This document shows, one piece after another, positions 13,544 to 17,423 of a DNA stretch of 17,423 nt; position 1 is the first letter of the stretch, and each line of letters starts with the position of its first letter. The notes under the pieces were generated by a model that was not told where the DNA came from, searched no databases, and saw nothing but the letters and a program-made list of their open reading frames with translations. The position numbers and the translations under genes were made by a program. The stretch lies in contig DMPC01000095.1 in NCBI GenBank assembly GCA_003456155.1, positions 16,891 to 34,313 of the forward strand. Reading direction: 5' to 3'. Origin of the DNA: Actinomycetota bacterium (GTDB lineage Bacteria > Actinomycetota > Actinomycetes > S36-B12).

Positions 13544-13549
13544 AGGCTA
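13544..13549 (-). promoter_or_regulatory. -10 box for a leaderless nitroreductase transcript
   Basis: TAGCCT on the minus strand lies 7 nt before GTG 13536, within the 30-nt gap after the universal stress protein gene. It supports the GTG start and an independent transcript. Confidence 0.4.
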
Positions 13550-13566
13550 CCTGCCCGATCGGGGCG

Positions 13567-14475
13567 TCACTCGGTCTCGCCCCAGGCGAGGTCGTCGGTC
13601 TCGCGGGGCAGCACGATCGCCGGAACCGTCGAGGCGCGCAGCAGCTTGTGGGACGTGTCGCTGAGAAGCACTCGCCGAAGCGCACCGAAACGACTCGAGC
13701 CCATAACGAAGAGGTCGGAGTCGCGCCAGCCGAAGCGGGCCATGGCCACCTCCGCCGTGTCACCCACGACCACCTCCCCGTGCCACGAGCTCGCGGCCGT
13801 GCTCAGTACCTCGTCCTGCGCCTGCCGCTCACGTGCAGCAAGCGAATCCATCACCGCGCGCTCAGGATCCCGGCCCACCCGGGCGCCGACGATGCGCGTC
13901 GTGCGCAGCACGGCCGTGAGCAGCTGCACCGAGACCGACCGTCCCGCCGCGATGTCAGCCACCGCCTGCAGCACTGCACGGGACTCTGAGGTGTCACGGA
14001 AGCCGACGACGAGCCGCTCGAGGTGATCAGGCGCTGTCTCGCGATAGCCCTCGGGAGCGACGGCCACAGCCGAGGAGCCTCCGTGCAGGAGCGAGTGGGC
14101 GATGGACCCCAGGGCGACGCGACCGTCATGCGCAGCCGAGTCCGGTCCGACCACGGTGATGCTGGCGTCGCTGGCCTCACCGACCGCCCTCAGTCCGCGA
14201 CTGACCGAGGAATTCGCGATCAGCACCCGTTCGGCGTCGGTGATCCGCCACTCCTCGTCCAGCTGGGCCATGGCACGGTCCAGGGTCGCATCGCCCCGTT
14301 CCTTCAGGAACGCCGCCCATTCGGCGTCCACGTGACCCATGCTGGGGTAGTCCACCGTCGGAGGGTGGACGTAGGCGAGGACGATCGAGGCGTCCAGGAG
14401 CCGGGCGAGCACTGCTCCGAGTGCCACCGCGTCCGCACCGGAGTCATCCGGACTGACCCCGACAACGATCTTCAT
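13567..14475 (-). CDS. tandem-domain universal stress protein
   Basis: 302-residue protein with two UspA domains (about 1-141 and 153-290), the arrangement common in Actinobacteria. Domain 1 starts KIVVGVSPDDSGADA and ends with VVGPDSAAHDGRVALGS, a loose form of the G-2x-G-9x-G(S/T) nucleotide motif. Domain 2 starts RLVVGFRDTSESR and ends VMGSSRFGALRRVLLSDTS, then ends AIVLPRE. ATP binding is possible but the glycines are only partly conserved. It is probably a cytoplasmic stress or dormancy protein; in related bacteria such genes respond to low oxygen or stationary phase, which the sequence here does not show. ATG 14475 has GGGGGA about 9 nt upstream. It is 67 nt downstream of the AHSA1 gene. 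Confidence 0.92.
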   Translation of the reverse strand: MKIVVGVSPDDSGADAVALGAVLARLLDASIVLAYVHPPTVDYPSMGHVDAEWAAFLKERGDATLDRAMAQLDEEWRITDAERVLIANSSVSRGLRAVGEASDASITVVGPDSAAHDGRVALGSIAHSLLHGGSSAVAVAPEGYRETAPDHLERLVVGFRDTSESRAVLQAVADIAAGRSVSVQLLTAVLRTTRIVGARVGRDPERAVMDSLAARERQAQDEVLSTAASSWHGEVVVGDTAEVAMARFGWRDSDLFVMGSSRFGALRRVLLSDTSHKLLRASTVPAIVLPRETDDLAWGETE

Positions 14476-14542
14476 CTGTCACGTCCCCCAGCTCGATCGT
14501 TGTGCGGGTCGACTCCCACCAGGGAAGCATCCGCACGAGTCT

Positions 14543-15013
14543 TCACGCGGTGCTGGCCAGGAAGGCCTCGAGGGAGTCGAAGTAGCTCTCCATGCCTGCC
14601 TGAGCCTGCACAGCCTCGCCATCCGGGAGCTCCCCGAACTGGCTGAACTTCACCCAGCTGTACATGCCTCGGCTGTCGAACTCGATCACGATTCGGTGGT
14701 GCGGAGCCGAGTGGTCGCGGGCAGCGAACTCCTCGAGCGACTGGGTGTAGCACAGCGTGTGCTCCAGCCTCTTCTGATCGACGACCTCCGAGTACCGCCC
14801 GTAGAAGTAGGCGACGAAGCCCTCCGACGGCACGTCAACAGCTACGGACCACTCGCCGCCGACAACGGCATCGGACGTGACCGATCCAGGAACGACCACG
14901 AGGTCGACCGGGTGGTACCAGGACTCCAGCGCGGCCGCATCGATCCAGGCATCCCACAGGATCTCGACGGGCAGGTCGAACTCACGCTCGACCGAGTACA
15001 GGAAATCGCTCAT
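14543..15013 (-). CDS. AHSA1/SRPBCC-family protein
   Basis: 156-residue protein with the START-like helix-grip fold. The opening VEREFDLPVEILWDAWIDAAALESWYHP (8-35) carries the typical amphipathic start and the W-(x)-D-P/W-Y turn of AHSA1 proteins. GGEWSV (72-77) and GRYSEVV (92-98) follow, and the C-terminal helix (about 130-155) ends with SLEAFLA. These proteins bind hydrophobic ligands or act as co-chaperone-like modules; the actual ligand is unknown. Its ATG overlaps the VOC gene's stop by 4 nt (ATGA), so the two are translationally coupled and probably work together or under the same control. Confidence 0.87.
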   Translation of the reverse strand: MSDFLYSVEREFDLPVEILWDAWIDAAALESWYHPVDLVVVPGSVTSDAVVGGEWSVAVDVPSEGFVAYFYGRYSEVVDQKRLEHTLCYTQSLEEFAARDHSAPHHRIVIEFDSRGMYSWVKFSQFGELPDGEAVQAQAGMESYFDSLEAFLASTA

Positions 15014-15432
15014 GCGGTCACTGTAGGCAATGGAGCGGTAGCCGACTGCCCCGCCGGTTCGATCAGGTCCCAGAGATTCCCGTAACGATCCTGGAACACC
15101 ACGACGGTGCCGTACTCCTCGTGGCGCGGCGACTCAGTCATGTGAATACCGCGGGCCAGCAGGCGTGCGTGATCGGACGCGAAGTCGTCCGTGTGCAGAA
15201 ACAGCCCGACACGCCCACCCGTCTGACGTCCGATGGCAGCTCGCTGGGCATCCGAAGTGGCGACGGCCAGGACGAAGGAGGTGCCGCCCTGTGCATCCGG
15301 CGATACCCGGACCCAGCGCTTCCCCTCCGTCAGGAGCGTGTCCTCGACGAGGGTGAAACCCAGGTCATCGACGTAATGGGCGATCGCGTCGTCGTAGTCG
15401 CGGACGAGGAGAGTCACGGCATGAAGGCGCAT
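15010..15432 (-). CDS. VOC (glyoxalase/dioxygenase-fold) family protein
   Basis: 140-residue protein of the vicinal oxygen chelate superfamily. Its two beta-alpha-beta-beta-beta halves start at RLHAVTLLVRDYDDAIAHYV (2-21) and RVGLFLHTDDFASDH (about 74-88). It ends FQDRYGNLWDLIEP, the usual position of the last metal-ligand Glu. His4 could be the first ligand. Such proteins include lyases, dioxygenases and antibiotic-resistance proteins; the sequence does not decide which. The ATG at 15432 is preferred over an upstream start at 15525, which would add an Arg-rich tail in the wrong composition, and a TACGGT box lies 6 nt before it (leaderless). It overlaps the AHSA1 gene by 4 nt; AHSA1-VOC pairs are common in bacteria. 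Confidence 0.87.
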   Translation of the reverse strand: MRLHAVTLLVRDYDDAIAHYVDDLGFTLVEDTLLTEGKRWVRVSPDAQGGTSFVLAVATSDAQRAAIGRQTGGRVGLFLHTDDFASDHARLLARGIHMTESPRHEEYGTVVVFQDRYGNLWDLIEPAGQSATAPLPTVTA

Positions 15433-15438
15433 GACCGG

Positions 15439-15444
15439 ACCGTA
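15439..15444 (-). promoter_or_regulatory. -10 box for a leaderless VOC-AHSA1 transcript
   Basis: TACGGT on the minus strand ends 6 nt before the VOC ATG (15432). No ribosome site is visible there, so this box decides the start. Confidence 0.42.
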
Positions 15445-15527
15445 GCGGCGCCGTCCTCGCGGAGCCACCCTGCAGGGGCGGCAGGCCGATCGCCGACGAG
15501 GCAGGGGAAGCGACCAACACTGCACGA

Positions 15528-15734
15528 CTAGAGCCCGTGGTCGCTCCGGTAGATGTGCACCACCGCGTTGGCGTGACCGTGCCCCATGCCCAGCCCCTTG
15601 AGGTAGGCGACCTGCTCCATGTGCTTCTCGTCTCGCACAGAGTCCAACTGGCTCATCCAGTAGGCGATCGGCTGGCCGTACTTCTTCTCGATGGACGGGA
15701 AGTACGAGGCCGGTCCAGTGACCTTCTCAGACAT
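15528..15734 (-). CDS. DUF4287-family small protein
   Basis: 68-residue protein. TGPASYFPSIEKKYG (6-20), PIAYW (22-26), KHMEQVAYLK (37-46) and MGHGHANAVV (50-59) are the conserved blocks of DUF4287. The function is not established; the GHGHANA block resembles a helical pair and has no obvious catalytic site. I chose ATG 15734, which overlaps the ychF stop by 8 nt, rather than 15761, because DUF4287 proteins begin a few residues before GPASYFPSIEKK and the extra N-terminus would be Ser-rich. It is probably translationally coupled to ychF. The C-terminal tail, IYRSDHGL, is short. Confidence 0.85.
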   Translation of the reverse strand: MSEKVTGPASYFPSIEKKYGQPIAYWMSQLDSVRDEKHMEQVAYLKGLGMGHGHANAVVHIYRSDHGL

Positions 15735-16800
15735 TGAACCGGAACTCGACGACGTCACCATCGTGCATCACGTAGTCCTTGCCCTCGATGCGCACCTTGC
15801 CCTTGGCCTTCGCCTCAGCCATGGATCCGGCATCGACGAGATCCTGGAACGAGACGACCTCCGCCTTGATGAAGCCCTTCTGAAAATCAGTGTGGATGAC
15901 CCCGGCAGCCTCGGGAGCGGTCGCGCCCTTGCGGATCTCCCAGGCCCGCGACTCCTTGGGTCCTGCGGTCAGGTACGTCTGAAGGCCGAGCGTCGCGAAG
16001 CCCACACGGGCGAGAGCGTGCAGGCCCGGCTCGTCCTGCCCGACGGACTGCAGCAGCTCCAGGGCCTCGTCATCGGGGAGCTCGACCAGCTCGGCCTCGA
16101 GCTTCGCATCCAGGAAGACCGCCTCCGCGGGAGCGACGAGCTCACCCATCCGCTGCTTGAAGGCGTCGTCGGCGAGCTCGGACTCGTCGACATTGATGAC
16201 GTAGATGAACGGCTTCGCCGTCAGCAGGAACAGCTCCTTCAGTGGGGCCATGTCCATCCCAGACGCGAAGATCGTGGTGCCGGCGTTCAGGTGCTCCTGC
16301 GCAGCAAGGGCAGCATCAAGCTGAGACTGCTTGGACTTGTCGTTGCGCGCTTCCTTCTGCAGGCGCGGAATCGCCTTCTCGAGGGTCTGCATGTCGGCGA
16401 GGATCAGCTCCGTGTTGATCGTCTCCATGTCCTCTTCAGGCGATACCCGGCCCTCCACGTGCACGACGTCGTCATCGGTGAAGGCACGGAGCACCTGGCA
16501 GATCGCGTCGGACTCGCGGATGTTCGCGAGGAACTTGTTGCCCAGGCCAGCACCCTCGCTGGCACCCTTGACGATGCCGGCGATGTCGACGAAGGTCACC
16601 GAGGCCGGCAGGATGCGCTCGGAGTTGAAGATCCCCGCAAGCACCTCCAGCCGGGGATCGGGCACGCCGACGACCCCCGTGTTCGGCTCGATCGTCGCGA
16701 ACGGGTAGTTCGCTGCGAGCACGTCGTTCTTGGTCAGGGCGTTGAACAGCGTCGACTTGCCGACATTGGGCAGTCCGACGATTCCGATGGTGAGAGCCAC
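15727..16800 (-). CDS. ychF: YchF/OLA1-type redox-responsive ATPase (Obg-family GTPase fold)
   Basis: 357-residue, nearly universal nucleotide-binding protein; the length is typical (about 360). The P-loop GLPNVGKST is at 9-17. FATIEPNTG (34-42) is the switch I region, VDIAGIVKGAS the G3 region, and the base-binding motif reads NVDE rather than NKxD, as in YchF/OLA1 proteins that prefer ATP. A helical coiled-coil insert lies about 125-200. The C-terminal TGS domain (about 275-357) contains the stretch from DFQKGFIKAEVV to KGKDYVMHDGDVVEFRFNV-like sequence. It associates with ribosomes and is involved in stress responses in other bacteria. The start is GTG 16800, with GAGGA about 10 nt upstream. 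It diverges from the gene at 16861 and is followed by DUF4287. Confidence 0.96.
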   Translation of the reverse strand: MALTIGIVGLPNVGKSTLFNALTKNDVLAANYPFATIEPNTGVVGVPDPRLEVLAGIFNSERILPASVTFVDIAGIVKGASEGAGLGNKFLANIRESDAICQVLRAFTDDDVVHVEGRVSPEEDMETINTELILADMQTLEKAIPRLQKEARNDKSKQSQLDAALAAQEHLNAGTTIFASGMDMAPLKELFLLTAKPFIYVINVDESELADDAFKQRMGELVAPAEAVFLDAKLEAELVELPDDEALELLQSVGQDEPGLHALARVGFATLGLQTYLTAGPKESRAWEIRKGATAPEAAGVIHTDFQKGFIKAEVVSFQDLVDAGSMAEAKAKGKVRIEGKDYVMHDGDVVEFRFNV

Positions 16801-16842
16801 AACACTTCTTCCTCATCCGGGATGGCGGCCACGGACGGGCGC

Positions 16843-16861
16843 CTTGAGTACGGTACTCAGG
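16843..16861. promoter_or_regulatory. palindrome in the ychF divergent promoter, with -10 box
   Basis: TGAGTAC-G-GTACTCA (16845-16859) is a perfect 15-bp palindrome. Reading wider, CTTGAGT (16843-16849) and ACTCAGG (16855-16861) resemble the HspR-associated inverted repeat half-sites (CTTGAGT...ACTCAAG), but with 5 rather than 7 nt between them and one mismatch. It contains TACGGT (16849-16854), a -10-like box placed 6 nt before GTG 16861, so a regulator here would cover the start of the downstream gene. Confidence 0.4.
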
Positions 16862-17423
16862 TGACCATGGCGGACGACTCCCCCGGCCCGGATCGCGTCG
16901 ATCCTGCCTACGAGGGCCTGTTCCGCCCCGAGGACATCGCCCCGCCCGCTCCCCCTGCTGACACACCGAGCGAGCCCGCCGCTGACGGGCCGATTGGCGA
17001 GGACCCTCCGCGAGGTGTGCCCGTCGAGGACGAGGCAGAGACCGAGGCAGAGGCCGAGGCCCCTGACGAGGCCGCCGCGCCCCCCGCCCGCCAGCCGGTC
17101 GCCGAGACCGGCCGCCTGTTTCGCAGTCAGGGTGTGGCCGGCCACGACGAGACGGTGCTCGCCCTCGAGTCCGGTCGCTTCAGCCGGCTCCGCACGCTCG
17201 ATCGAACCGACTCGAGTGCCGCCCCGATCTCGTCGACCCCGGCTGTCGACGCGGCCGACTCGGACGTCGCAGCCCTGCTCGCGCCGGCGACGGCACCTGA
17301 TCCTGCTGCAGGAGGGCCGATGCCCGAACGAGAGTCGCGCCGCCGAGCCCGTCGCGAGACCGGCAACGCGAACTACTCCTCACGAGGGGCACGAGCAGGA
17401 GTCGTCTACCTCGTCGTGATCGG
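16861..17423 (+). CDS. acidic, proline-rich membrane-anchored protein, N-terminal part (gene runs off the window)
   Basis: 187 codons are visible and the frame is open at the end. Residues 3 to about 85 are rich in Pro, Ala, Asp and Glu, with the low-complexity run EDEAETEAEAEAPDEA, and are probably disordered. A more ordered segment about 87-120 reads RLFRSQGVAGHDETVLALES. A basic RRRARR cluster then precedes the first hydrophobic stretch, GVVYLVVI, at the window end. This suggests a cytoplasmic acidic tail, then membrane domain. In Actinobacteria a DUF6542 membrane protein often lies near ychF, and SSRGARAGVVYLVVI could be the start of such a domain, but I could not confirm it. The start is GTG 16861 (leaderless box 6 nt upstream); ATG 16867 is possible. 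Confidence 0.6.
   Translation, partial: MTMADDSPGPDRVDPAYEGLFRPEDIAPPAPPADTPSEPAADGPIGEDPPRGVPVEDEAETEAEAEAPDEAAAPPARQPVAETGRLFRSQGVAGHDETVLALESGRFSRLRTLDRTDSSAAPISSTPAVDAADSDVAALLAPATAPDPAAGGPMPERESRRRARRETGNANYSSRGARAGVVYLVVI

Noticed and set aside
1..17423. Mobile elements, CRISPR arrays, tRNA or rRNA genes
   Set aside because: No transposase or integrase motifs, no regularly spaced repeats and no tRNA-like cloverleaf recognised by eye.

Overview
The window looks like chromosomal DNA of a GC-rich actinobacterium (Actinomycetota). The reasons are the strong G/C bias at third codon positions, frequent GTG starts, a 388-residue Streptomyces-type xylose isomerase, small families common in Actinobacteria (DUF5522-like, DUF4287-like), and many starts that sit 6-7 nt after a -10 hexamer (leaderless transcripts). 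The species cannot be named. I see no tRNA, rRNA, CRISPR array, insertion sequence or phage gene.

Region 1 (1-7725, all minus strand) is a complete D-xylose uptake and catabolism locus. In transcription order it is xylB (xylulokinase), a 230-bp gap with a near-perfect operator/promoter, xylA (isomerase), xylF (lipoprotein binding protein), three tandem stem-loops, xylG (ATPase), xylH (permease), a ROK-family xylR-like repressor, and an aldose 1-epimerase-like gene cut by the window edge. The genes from xylG onward overlap or nearly touch. The likely logic is that xylose enters through XylFGH, the mutarotase interconverts anomers, XylA makes xylulose, and XylB phosphorylates it for the pentose phosphate pathway. 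The ROK protein would repress the operon from the 27-bp inverted repeat at 6169-6195.

Region 2 (7806-10947) holds a two-gene redox unit on the plus strand: a NuoF-like flavoprotein overlapping a single-cluster ferredoxin. Facing it is a minus-strand cluster of purU (formyltetrahydrofolate deformylase), a very acidic 89-residue protein built on a 16-residue repeat, and a FucU/RbsD-family mutarotase.

Region 3 (11014-15432) is a set of small housekeeping or accessory genes: a DUF5522-like Cys-rich protein, a zinc-ribbon protein preceded by a 20-codon leaderless ORF, an aquaporin-family channel with an altered second NPA motif, a small ParB/sulfiredoxin-like protein, a nitroreductase, a tandem universal stress protein, an AHSA1/SRPBCC protein and a VOC/glyoxalase-fold protein.

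Region 4 (15528-17423) has the conserved GTPase ychF overlapping a DUF4287-like gene. Diverging from it is the start of an acidic, proline-rich protein that reaches its first membrane segment at the window end.

No stretch over about 300 bases lacks a gene. The best leads for something less ordinary are the acidic 16-residue-repeat protein, the NuoF-like protein lacking the first cluster cysteine, the leaderless mini-ORF coupled to the zinc-ribbon gene, and the palindrome in the ychF divergent promoter.
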